Below, piece after piece: positions 45,337 through 52,576 of a stretch of 52,576 bases of DNA (its first letter is position 1; each line of letters begins with the position of its first letter). Below the pieces are notes generated by a model. That model was not told the origin of the DNA and made no database searches. It worked only from the letters and a program-made list of their open reading frames with translations. The DNA is from an uncultured Geobacteraceae bacterium (GTDB lineage Bacteria; Desulfobacterota; Desulfuromonadia; Geobacterales; Pseudopelobacteraceae): the NCBI GenBank assembly GCA_903845365.1, contig CAIMXI010000498.1, positions 1-52,576 on the forward strand, read 5' to 3'. The position numbers and the translations under genes are program-made.

Positions 45337-45744
45337 TTATTTTCCAGCCAACATCTCTGCAACCTTCCCAGCAACTTCACCGGTCAAAACCGGACAGACG
45401 CCTTTGTGCTCCTGGCGAATGATATTACAACAAGTCACGACGTACTTTTCCTTGAACCATCTGTGTAATTCTTTGGTGAGGCGGGCGGTTTCCTTTTTAT
45501 CCGCCAGGATCAGACCGAGTGCGACAGTGCCACCAGAAACTGCTCCGCAGATACATCCCGAACCGGAACCGCCGCCAAAGCCGGACACCGAACCAACTAT
45601 TGACTCAGGTAGATGTGCGGCAAAACGCCTTCGCACCGCCTCCAGCCCCGCTTCTGCACAATGATATTTTCCTGACCGGTAAAGCTGTTCTGCTTCCGCC
45701 TGACATTGTTTGCTCACCTCAAGTTCCTCCAGTGACATTTTCAT
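45337..45744 (-). CDS. C_GCAxxG_C_C family redox protein
   Basis: A 135-residue protein with the C-GCAxxG-C-C pattern: H-C-A-E-A-G-L near the N-terminus, a Gly-rich G-F-G-G-G-S-G-S-G-C-I-C-G-A-V-S-G-G segment, then T-C-C-N and a final V-C-P. The family is thought to bind a metal or act in redox, and members are often beside oxidoreductases; the biochemical role is undefined. It starts within 43-50 bp of the end of hgcB on the same strand and is likely the last gene of the hgc operon. Start at 45744 or 45762 is uncertain. Confidence 0.8.
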   Translation of the reverse strand: MKMSLEELEVSKQCQAEAEQLYRSGKYHCAEAGLEAVRRRFAAHLPESIVGSVSGFGGGSGSGCICGAVSGGTVALGLILADKKETARLTKELHRWFKEKYVVTCCNIIRQEHKGVCPVLTGEVAGKVAEMLAGK

Positions 45745-45786
45745 AGTTTTATTCCAGAACATTATGCACCATTGTGCGTTACAAAA

Positions 45787-46080
45787 TCAGGAGCAGCAGT
45801 CTCCGATATTTATATTTCCGATATTGTGCTTCCGAAGCCATTCGTTAATCATCCCTGAAGCACAGCCGACGCCGGCATCGACTGAAATGGCTTTGACCGG
45901 ACAGTTGAGGGCGCAGGCTCCGCACTCCATGCAGGCGTCGCGGTCAGAGAAGGTGACCTTTTTATCCTTTGGTACAAAAACTTGATGCGGGCAAACTTCC
46001 AGGCATCTGCCGCAGCCAATGCAGATTGACTCATCCAGCTTCAGCGTTACAACGTTTTCCAGATAACGAAAGTTTTTCAT
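45787..46080 (-). CDS. hgcB: Mercury methylation ferredoxin HgcB
   Basis: A 97-residue 2[4Fe-4S] ferredoxin-like protein. Two cluster motifs are complete (C-I-G-C-G-R-C-L-E-V-C-P and C-M-E-C-G-A-C-A-L-N-C-P). A lone conserved Cys occurs in V-G-C-A-S-G, and the protein ends D-C-C-S, the vicinal cysteine pair characteristic of HgcB. HgcB reduces the HgcA corrinoid and is thought to bind and hand over Hg(II). ATG 46080 overlaps the hgcA stop by 4 bp, with GGGAGG upstream. The longer in-frame reading to 46275 runs through hgcA and is rejected. Confidence 0.95.
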   Translation of the reverse strand: MKNFRYLENVVTLKLDESICIGCGRCLEVCPHQVFVPKDKKVTFSDRDACMECGACALNCPVKAISVDAGVGCASGMINEWLRKHNIGNINIGDCCS

Positions 46081-47234
46081 ATCAGATACCTCCCAACCAG
46101 AAGCAAGATGATGCTGATAATCAGTGACGCACCCATTACCGGCAGACCAACGTGCAGCTCTCTCTTTACCCCGGAGCGGGAGGTATAGGTGGAGCAGCCG
46201 GTAAAATTGAGGGTGTAAAAGGAGCTTACCGCCGGCAGGGCAAGAAATACCGCAGCCGTCACGGCTCCGTTCCATCCGGAACCATCAGCCATATTGTAAA
46301 ACAGCCAGCTCCAGATAATGCCGACTATGGCACCTTTGACGGCAAAGCTACGCCCCGGCAGCCAGGGGAGCAGAAGCGGGCCAAGCACAATACCAAAAAA
46401 ACAGGCACCTGAAAAAGCGCAGAACCCAAGTATACCGGCCGTCATACTGCCCAACAGTCCAATCACCAATAGTAGCGCTACACCGACAATACCGATCAAT
46501 TTCAATGCCAGAATGATCTCAACAGGAATCAGTACCAGGCGCTCATATAGGGTAAAGGTCAACTGGCGCATCTCCGGCATGGTGACCAAGCCGTTATCCA
46601 GATATTCAGGCAGATCGGCAGCACGAATGGCCGCATAACTCACCGAAAAGCCGCAGCGCTTGGCCACCTCGTGAGCCGCCACACCGGGTGCGCCAAGAAT
46701 AGGCAGAACCAGGCGTCGATGGGTGACAATATCGGCGAGTCCGGTCGACTTGACCCTCCTGACCAGCTCACCAGTACCGAATGTTCCCTTGCCAGCCGCA
46801 CACCAGACGTTAATACCATAAGTTTCCAGCACCAGCAGCCAAACATTTCGCCCTGTAAGTGACTGGCGGACAGAGTCGTAACTCATTTTATAATTTGCCG
46901 TTACCAGTACCGGATCCGATGATGCAGGATGACCAACGGCATAGAGGCCGGGTGGGACGATATAATTCATGCGACCAATACCCCAGCGCGCCTTGCACGC
47001 CCCAAGATGATCTGTGCTACCCAGCTTTGACGCAATACGCGCAACATGGCCTGCCGGTGTTTCAAGCCAAGCAATGAAACCGGGAACCTTTTCCGTAATA
47101 ATTCCACCACCGGCGGAAGTTGGCGGCCCTCAGCAAGGGGGAGAGTCGCCGCCGCTTCCGGTTTCGGAATTGCAGCTCGCCGGTTCCTCTGACACCTTGG
47201 TGTCTACCGTTTTGTCTGAGTAAGACGCCACCAT
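46077..47234 (-). CDS. hgcA: Mercury methylation corrinoid protein HgcA, candidate selenoprotein with in-frame TGA
   Basis: HgcA transfers a methyl group from its corrinoid to Hg(II), making methylmercury. The cap-helix signature N-V-W-C-A-A-G-K (46788-46811) with the cobalt-ligating Cys is intact, followed by G-T-F-G-T, V-T-H-R-R-L-V-L-P and about five membrane helices in the C-terminal half. The first ATG (46970) cuts into the conserved domain: K-A-R-W-G-I-G-R lies directly upstream in frame, and 53 sense codons lead back to a TGA at 47130-47132 with no ATG, GTG or TTG. Beyond the TGA, ATG 47234 has AAAAGGAG just upstream and gives 385 residues if the TGA is read as selenocysteine (position 35, directly after Cys34). 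A nonsense mutation or a non-standard start is the alternative. Confidence 0.85.
47102..47132 (-). promoter_or_regulatory. Candidate SECIS element at the hgcA in-frame TGA
   Basis: Counting the T of TGA as 1, bases 15-21 (TTCCGCC) pair with 25-31 (GGTGGAA), with one G-U pair, leaving a loop GGT at 22-24. Bacterial SECIS elements carry a GGU-type apical loop whose G23 and U24 contact SelB, so the distance and loop identity fit. The bulged U normally found on the 5' side of the stem is not clearly present. Seen by manual folding only. Confidence 0.6.
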
Positions 47235-47462
47235 AAGCTCCTTTTCTGCACGATTCATACGCTTGATCAAATACTCTCTGGTAGCGGCAGAACAACGACT
47301 GTGATTCTCTTCGCAATACACAACCTGCAGGGGGACACGACCTCTAAAATACTTGGCCCCCTTCCCTTCTGCATGTTGCCGGAAGCGCCTGGCGATATCT
47401 GTCGCGATCCCGGTGTAGAGGGAATTATCAGAACAGCGAATCAAATAGACATACCATTTCAC
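47130..47462 (-). CDS. GIY-YIG nuclease-superfamily protein (YhbQ/UPF0213-like)
   Basis: A GTG-started protein with a complete GIY-YIG domain in its first 78 residues: W-Y-V-Y-L-I-R-C, L-Y-T-G-I-A-T-D-I-A-R-R, G-K-G-A-K-Y-F-R-G-R and R-E-Y-L-I-K-R-M. That matches the full length of small YhbQ relatives. The last 34 residues (from M77) are a Gly/Ser/Pro/Cys-rich tail that belongs, by context, to the hgcA N-terminus in the same frame. The GTG overlaps the upstream kinase stop (GTGA). If the terminal TGA is recoded, a GIY-YIG-HgcA fusion would also be made. Confidence 0.8.
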   Translation of the reverse strand: MKWYVYLIRCSDNSLYTGIATDIARRFRQHAEGKGAKYFRGRVPLQVVYCEENHSRCSAATREYLIKRMNRAEKELMVASYSDKTVDTKVSEEPASCNSETGSGGDSPPC

Positions 47463-49996
47463 AAGTGGCTCTTATGACTATCAAAAGTTAAATTCATTAC
47501 CCTTTTCATTTCATTTATTAATTCCCTCTGTTCAATCGGCTTTGAGAGATAACCGTCAAATCCTTCAGCAAGAAATCGATCCTTTTCGCTGTGGAATGCA
47601 TAGGCTGTGAGCGCAATGACCCGTTGGTGTGATGAAGTTCCTTCTTCCTTCGTCCGGATTGCACTGAGCGCTTCCTCACCAGTCATGACCGGCATATGGA
47701 TATCCATAAGAATGAGATCGAAGACAACCTTTTCAAGTGCGTCCAGGCATTCTTTGCCATTCTCGGCCGTCACTACGTGGTGGCCATGCTTGCCGAGTAG
47801 TATAGTAGCGAATTTGAGATTAACGAGGTTGTCGTCCACTAACAGAATCCGCAACATCGGACCATCCCAGGTTGGATTGACAAACTGAGATGCCATGTCG
47901 CTTGTATTTTGTATGGTTGGAATTTCGAACGGAAGTTTCAGTATGAAGCTGCTGCCGACACCTTGGCGACTTTCAACGGAAATATTACCGTTCATAAGCT
48001 CTGCCAGGCGGCGACTGATAGTCAAGCCAAGCCCGGTGCCGCCAAACTGACGGGTAGTTGAGCCATCCTCCTGAACGAAGGGATTAAAGATTTTTTCGAG
48101 CGCCTCCGCAGAAATACCGATGCCGGTATCGGTGACCGAAATCCGAATGACGCAACTGCCATAATGCCGCTCAAGTACCTGGGCAGCAATGGTAATGCCA
48201 CCCTGCTGTGTAAACTTGGCAGCATTGCCAAGCAGATTGTGCAGGATCTGTTTAACCCGCAGTTGATCGCCCAGTATCACGCGGGGCATTTCCTCATCGA
48301 TAGTGACATTAAAGGCAAGCTTCTTGGCGAATATGGCTGACTTTTGCATCAGATAGACGTCATCTATGATGTGCCGCAGACTGAATTCTGCCGTTTCTAT
48401 CGTTATCCTCCCTGCTTCAATTTTAGAGAGGTCAAGAATGTCGTTGACCAGTGACAGCAGATTTTTACCTGACTGCCTGAGGGTTGCCACATATCCCTGC
48501 TGCTCTTGCGTCAGGTCAGTCATTTCCAGAAGCTGAGCCATACCAAGAACGCCGTTCATTGGAGTGCGTATCTCATGGCTCATGTTGGAAAGGAACTCAC
48601 TCTTGGCGCGGCTTGCAGATTCAGCGGCTGATTTAGCCTCCTGCAAGTCAGACTCTAATATTTTTTGTGCCGAAATATCATTGATAAAGCCGTGCCATAA
48701 GATACTGCCGTCGTCCAGTTTTTGTGGACGCGAAAAACCATGTCGCCACTGCACGCCTTTTAGCGGCAACTTGACGCGGTAATCGTGCTCCCACGGTTCA
48801 AGTGTGCGAGCAGACTCCTTGATCGACTCGCTGACTCCGGCGATATCATCAGGATGCAAATTGGCAAAGACCGGCGTAGCATCTTCACGTACCTCCTCTG
48901 GCGTCACTTCATACATTTCAAAAAGTGCATCGCTTGCATAAGGGAAGCAGAAACGACCGTCCGGGAACAGTTGGAACTGGTAGATCGTGCCCGGAACCTG
49001 GTGAGACAGAGCTGTCAAAAGGTCGTGGCTCTGCTGTAGCTTTGCCTCCAGCTCTTTCTGCTCTGATTCATCTGTAAGGATCCAAATGCTGCCATCAAAC
49101 AAATTATTCGGGTTGATTGCCTTACCTGTGAATTGTGCATGAAACAGCGAGCCGTCCCTTCGAGGCATTAACAGGCTCTTTAAAAAAGTTTCACCAGAAG
49201 CCAAGATTGGATACGCTTCGTCGGTAAACTGGTTGTACTGTTCCTGCGACTGAAAAAAACTGCTTGTACTGGAATCTTTCATCTCTTCCGGTTTGTATCC
49301 AAATATTTTAGCAAAGGTTGAGTTGGCCCACTTCTGGCGACGATCCTGAACAAAAGAGATGCCGACTCCCGCATTCTCAAGAAGAATAGCCTGCTCTTGG
49401 CTAACTCTTTGTAACTCCACTTCGGCCTGTTTACGTTCCGTAATGTCCTGTATGAAACCAATCACTTTATATGGATTTCCAAGATGATCCTTTTCTAGGT
49501 GGGCAATAGACAGTATTTCTTTTGAATGGGTCCCGTCAGCAGGTTTAACAGTATACTCCAGATTGTATTCACTCCCTTTCAGGATCAGATCAACAAGCGC
49601 ATTATGAACTCGTTCACTCTCTGGAATACGGCTTTCAATCTCATCTATCGGAAAGTCACCGGCAACTGGTGGATAGCCAAACATCTGAAGAGCTGATGCA
49701 GATCCCCATATTCGCTCTGTCGCAATGTTGTATACCCAGGAACCGGCGTTACCAATTTTTTGTGCCATCAGAAGCTGCTGTTGGCTTTCAAGAAGGCTTT
49801 TTTCCATCTGTTTCAGTTCGGTAACATCCTCCAGCAACCAGATCGTGCCTTTGGACAGATCAGTAGGATCAAGGGCCTTCCCGACGTATCTGATCATAAG
49901 ATGGACGCCATCCTTTCTGATCAGATTCTGCACGGTTTCATACGTTTCACCTCTTGCCAGAATCGGATATCCAGAGCTGCGTCGGCAGATTGGCAT
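47459..49996 (-). CDS. PAS-domain hybrid sensor histidine kinase, N-terminally damaged
   Basis: 845 residues in the open frame: a truncated PAS domain (about 9-70), further PAS domains (about 75-195, 200-325, 330-450), a HisKA domain with phospho-acceptor His in S-H-E-I-R-T-P-M-N-G, and a HATPase (N-A-A-K-F-T, D-T-G-I-G-I, G-G-T-G-L-G-L). A C-terminal receiver domain has D-D-N, the phospho-acceptor Asp in L-M-D-I-H-M-P and K-P. The frame opens in the middle of a PAS domain (Y-P-I-L-A-R-G-E). The missing start appears to be the MASE3 fragment read in another frame just upstream, so this is a gene that suffered an internal deletion; translation could restart at ATG 49996. Confidence 0.8.
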   Translation of the reverse strand: MPICRRSSGYPILARGETYETVQNLIRKDGVHLMIRYVGKALDPTDLSKGTIWLLEDVTELKQMEKSLLESQQQLLMAQKIGNAGSWVYNIATERIWGSASALQMFGYPPVAGDFPIDEIESRIPESERVHNALVDLILKGSEYNLEYTVKPADGTHSKEILSIAHLEKDHLGNPYKVIGFIQDITERKQAEVELQRVSQEQAILLENAGVGISFVQDRRQKWANSTFAKIFGYKPEEMKDSSTSSFFQSQEQYNQFTDEAYPILASGETFLKSLLMPRRDGSLFHAQFTGKAINPNNLFDGSIWILTDESEQKELEAKLQQSHDLLTALSHQVPGTIYQFQLFPDGRFCFPYASDALFEMYEVTPEEVREDATPVFANLHPDDIAGVSESIKESARTLEPWEHDYRVKLPLKGVQWRHGFSRPQKLDDGSILWHGFINDISAQKILESDLQEAKSAAESASRAKSEFLSNMSHEIRTPMNGVLGMAQLLEMTDLTQEQQGYVATLRQSGKNLLSLVNDILDLSKIEAGRITIETAEFSLRHIIDDVYLMQKSAIFAKKLAFNVTIDEEMPRVILGDQLRVKQILHNLLGNAAKFTQQGGITIAAQVLERHYGSCVIRISVTDTGIGISAEALEKIFNPFVQEDGSTTRQFGGTGLGLTISRRLAELMNGNISVESRQGVGSSFILKLPFEIPTIQNTSDMASQFVNPTWDGPMLRILLVDDNLVNLKFATILLGKHGHHVVTAENGKECLDALEKVVFDLILMDIHMPVMTGEEALSAIRTKEEGTSSHQRVIALTAYAFHSEKDRFLAEGFDGYLSKPIEQRELINEMKRVMNLTFDSHKSHL

Positions 49997-50300
49997 CGAA
50001 GTCGGTGAAAATGTTCATACCCTTGAATGCCAGCGTATGGATAAGGTCTATGCAGGCAGCGGCAGCAAAACCAATGCATATTACCTTGACATAGTTATTT
50101 TCAATAGTGTCACGGGTATTCCATGCCAGCAGAAAAATGGTGAAGGCGAAGGCGATAGTCATCATTTCGGCCAGAGAGTGAAACAGGAGGTAGCTGTACG
50201 AGCGGGTAAACAGCAGCGCCACCAGCAGAACGATTGAAGTAAAAACATGCAACCGCGTATCTTGCGGTGAAGAAGTTCTCTGTGTGTTTAATTCAGGCAT
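49947..50300 (-). pseudogene. MASE3 sensor-domain fragment, original 5' end of the hybrid kinase
   Basis: ATG 50300 with GGGAG upstream opens a frame that reads as the first part of a MASE3 membrane sensor domain: R-S-Y-S-Y-L-L-F-H-S-L-A-E-M, D-L-I-H-T-L-A-F-K-G-M-N-I-F and A-N-L-P-T-Q-L-W-I. After L-W-I homology stops and the frame ends about seven codons later, inside the PAS segment of the kinase frame. Only three of about seven membrane helices remain. The two frames cross at about 49965-49975. Confidence 0.75.
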
Positions 50301-50525
50301 TGTCGCTCCCAAGAACCAGCCGCTTCATTTTTGAAGTCATTTACTTTAAGCCTACTTAGCCGACGGTAATTTATTTTACATGCAAACAGTAAAATTGCGT
50401 GTAAAAAGAGCAGTTGCTGCAATATTAAGGAGATAATCCTTGGTAAAATATTTTTTACCGTGCAGTAGTGGGATTTTTTCTTTGTTTTGACATAGCCCAA
50501 ATCAGAATCATAGGATTCCTGATTA

Positions 50526-52325
50526 TCAGCCAAGAGGGATTTCCACTCGCGTTGTTGTTCCTTTACCGATTCTGCTGGTCAATGTTATCGCTCCTCCGAT
50601 CTGCAACAGCGCTTCACTAACGATTGAGAGTCCGAGACCCAATCCGCGTCGGCCTTCCACATTCTGACAGCGATAGAATGCTTCAAAGATCAGCTTCTGT
50701 TCCTCTTCCGGAATACCGATACCGCTGTCGCGAATCTCCATACAGAGTAAGTTCTTCTCCCGTCTGACGTCTAACAATACGGTGCCGTCCGACGGAGTAT
50801 AGCGGAAGGCGTTGTTCAAAAGGTTCTCCAGTACCCGCCGGAACTGAAACTCGTCCAGCATGGCGCTCCCGCAATCTGCCGCGATTGAAACACTCCATGT
50901 CTGTCCGGCGCTCGATACTTTTGCGACTTCAGCGGCAATCGAGCGACAGAGCTCGCCAATATCAAATAACTGCGGAGGGTCCAACTCCCTGTCCGTTTCC
51001 ATCTGGTTGAAGGAAATCACCGATTTTATCAGATGGGTTAACTGCTCTGCGGCGCTCCGGATATGCTCATTCTGTTCGGACCGTTTTTCAGTGGTCAGGC
51101 GATCCCAGTAGCGATCAAGGATATCTGTGCTGCCGGTAAGCAGACCGAGCGGGGTGCGGAACTCATGCGCAATAGTGCGCAGTAACCGGCTCTTGACAAG
51201 GTTTGCGGCTTCTGCACGATCTTTCGCCCGCCGTACCTCTTCAGAACGCTTTCGGTCGGTGACACTTTCAGCCAGTTGACGAGCCATTTCATCAAACGTC
51301 TGACCCAGTTTATCGAGTTCATCTCCGGAAACATGAGTGGAGAGATGAATATCCATATCCCCTGTGGCAACTTTGTGTGCAGCATCCTGAAGCGCGACAA
51401 TCTTGTCTACAATGCTCCTTTTGCAGATATATGCAACAAAGCCAAAGGACAGAAACATAACGACCAGCATTATTCCTGCATTCAGCAGGAGAGTATTCCG
51501 GATTTTGCTGGAAACGGTTTCTTTTAAAATACCGGTTCGAACGTAGATATAGGGGGTCTGCTCACTGTCGATACGGAGCTTCTGGTATGCGAAATATCGT
51601 CTTAAGCCGGTAATGCCGACCGCCTCGAAATTACCAATATCAGGACCTTCCTTCATTCTCCTGAAGATCGCCTCACCGTCCTTGCCGCCGATATATTTGG
51701 GGTTCCCTCCGTCTAAGAGGATCGTCCCGTTATGATCGGTAAGCACGAAAGATGATCGTTCTGGCAGGTAATTTGATTTCAGTATGTTGCTGTACTTTGT
51801 GAGGGCAAAGGAGATAATGGCGACATCACGGATCTTTCCGGAGCTATCCTTGATCGGATAGCCAAAACTCAAGACAGGCTTGTTCATCACTCTTTCTATC
51901 ATGTATTCACCAGACGAAAAGTTTCCTGTCGCCAGCGCATTCTTAAAGTATCTCCGGTCATCAGCCATTACAGTGCCGTTCATCGGGAGCGCCGAAGCCC
52001 AGACCAGGCCGGTTTTGTCAGCCATAAGGATATTGGTTGCATCGGGTGTTTTTTTTATAAGCTCTGTAAAAAGGATTTGGACGGCCTTTGCGTCTCGATT
52101 GAGGATGCAGGGAATGTATGCGAAGCTGCTCAGCAACTGCTCTGCGCTTGCAAGCAGTACTTTTTGATCGTTGCTGACTTCGTTGCTCAGCCTCTCCGCA
52201 AAAAGGACTTCGTGCTTCAGCTCATCGTTTCTCTGGTGAAGAGTAGCCCAGAGGATGATTCCAGATGTCACAATCACCATTATGACGATAAGGATCATCA
52301 TTTGAGTTTTTATCGACAATCGCAT
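50526..52325 (-). CDS. Cache-domain sensor histidine kinase
   Basis: A 599-residue membrane kinase with an N-terminal helix (about 8-30), a periplasmic dCache ligand-binding domain (about 35-270; M-A-D-K-T-G-L-V-W-A, D-D-R-R-Y-F-K-N-A), a second helix (about 277-300) and a HAMP domain. HisKA (His in I-A-H-E-F-R-T-P-L) and HATPase (N-L-L-N-N-A-F-R-Y-T, G-I-G-I-P, G-L-G-L-G-L-S-I-V) follow. It has no receiver domain and lies 6 bp downstream of a LuxR-type regulator gene, with GGAG before the ATG, so the two form a two-component system. Confidence 0.92.
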   Translation of the reverse strand: MRLSIKTQMMILIVIMVIVTSGIILWATLHQRNDELKHEVLFAERLSNEVSNDQKVLLASAEQLLSSFAYIPCILNRDAKAVQILFTELIKKTPDATNILMADKTGLVWASALPMNGTVMADDRRYFKNALATGNFSSGEYMIERVMNKPVLSFGYPIKDSSGKIRDVAIISFALTKYSNILKSNYLPERSSFVLTDHNGTILLDGGNPKYIGGKDGEAIFRRMKEGPDIGNFEAVGITGLRRYFAYQKLRIDSEQTPYIYVRTGILKETVSSKIRNTLLLNAGIMLVVMFLSFGFVAYICKRSIVDKIVALQDAAHKVATGDMDIHLSTHVSGDELDKLGQTFDEMARQLAESVTDRKRSEEVRRAKDRAEAANLVKSRLLRTIAHEFRTPLGLLTGSTDILDRYWDRLTTEKRSEQNEHIRSAAEQLTHLIKSVISFNQMETDRELDPPQLFDIGELCRSIAAEVAKVSSAGQTWSVSIAADCGSAMLDEFQFRRVLENLLNNAFRYTPSDGTVLLDVRREKNLLCMEIRDSGIGIPEEEQKLIFEAFYRCQNVEGRRGLGLGLSIVSEALLQIGGAITLTSRIGKGTTTRVEIPLG

Positions 52326-52331
52326 CTGAAA

Positions 52332-52576
52332 TCACTCCTGAAAATCATGCTCCATCAGCTCCGCAACAACCGCCCATCGAGCTAGAATTGCTGCGTTGGA
52401 GGCACCCAGCTTATTCATCAGATTATACCGGTGCACCTCAACCGTTTTCGCGGAGATTTCCATCTGTTCTGCGATCTCCCTGGATGTTGAGCCTTTTCCT
52501 ACCATCAGCAGCACATCCAATTCCCGCCTGCTGATTTTCCTCGTTCGGAAGATGGCCTGTTCCTCCTGAAAAGCAG
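52332..52576 (-). CDS. LuxR/NarL-type response regulator (partial, C-terminal part)
   Basis: The C-terminal helix-turn-helix of a NarL/FixJ regulator: S-R-R-E-L-D-V-L-L-M-V-G-K-G, S-T-S-R-E-I-A-E-Q-M, S-A-K-T-V-E-V-H-R-Y-N-L-M-N-K-L-G. The frame is open to the right edge, so the receiver domain lies outside the window. It precedes the Cache kinase and is its likely partner. Confidence 0.9.
   Translation of the reverse strand, partial: AFQEEQAIFRTRKISRRELDVLLMVGKGSTSREIAEQMEISAKTVEVHRYNLMNKLGASNAAILARWAVVAELMEHDFQE

Noticed and set aside
46081-46275. N-terminal extension of hgcB to 46275
   Set aside because: It would read out of frame through the hgcA membrane domain; ATG 46080 has a good ribosome binding site and gives the normal HgcB length.

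Overview
The window looks like chromosomal DNA of an anaerobic deltaproteobacterium of the Geobacter group (Desulfuromonadales). This is inferred from gene content: pilMNOPQ, an EF-G-2 paralogue, an MglA-like GTPase, many PAS/Cache sensor kinases, C_GCAxxG_C_C and YkgJ-type cysteine proteins, and the mercury-methylation pair hgcAB. No rRNA, tRNA, CRISPR array, prophage or intact insertion sequence was seen. Most of it is ordinary, densely packed core genome.

Layout. 1-250: a CGGAT/ATCCG intergenic repeat, then a Uma2-type nuclease-fold gene. 950-6650 (minus): XRE regulator-pilM-N-O-P-Q, the type IV pilus alignment complex and secretin. 6863-10449: a small plus-strand protein and a GspE/PilB ATPase, facing tail-to-tail a secreted cohesin-like protein with a dockerin-like C-terminus. 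10624-19227: a flavoprotein, then a long minus-strand run birA-coaX-EF-G-2-SPOR protein-unknown-MglA-like GTPase-(promoter)-kinase/BON fusion. 19359-19900: a palindromic repeat and a chimeric pair of gene fragments (caspase-like lipoprotein and HicB). 20004-25858: nadC, fur-like, MBL hydrolase, HDOD, metF (plus), YkgJ-like, S1-repeat protein. 26016-27372: two secreted coiled-coil proteins behind a clear promoter. 27572-32405: hrpB, AI-2E-family permease, a MITE-like repeat, glk. 32514-36679 (plus): a possibly leaderless membrane protein, thrC, murJ, ogt. 36886-41882 (minus): lptF-lptG-LtaS-like sulfatase-mazG, ending at a terminator. 42045-45213 (plus): htpG with a sigma-32-like promoter, a VKOR-like protein, and an orphan FlaG-like protein. 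45337-52576 (minus): response regulator, Cache sensor kinase, a damaged MASE3-PAS hybrid kinase, a GIY-YIG protein, hgcA, hgcB and a C_GCAxxG_C_C protein.

The most interesting observation is in hgcA. The conserved HgcA N-terminal region continues about 53 codons upstream of the first ATG. It is then interrupted by an in-frame TGA with no ATG, GTG or TTG between. Upstream of that TGA the same frame has an ATG with a strong ribosome binding site, inside the 3' end of the GIY-YIG gene. The TGA follows a Cys codon and is followed by a hairpin with GGU in its apical loop at nucleotides 22-24 from the T of TGA, the position and loop identity I recall for bacterial SECIS elements. The simplest reading is that this HgcA is a selenoprotein with an N-terminal Cys-Sec pair; a nonsense mutation is the main alternative.

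Pathway view: HgcA (corrinoid methyl donor to Hg(II)) and HgcB (ferredoxin-like reductant with a C-terminal Cys-Cys) overlap by 4 bp and should be co-translated. The hybrid kinase, GIY-YIG gene and hgcA overlap in tandem, so hgc expression may depend on read-through from the sensor-kinase region.
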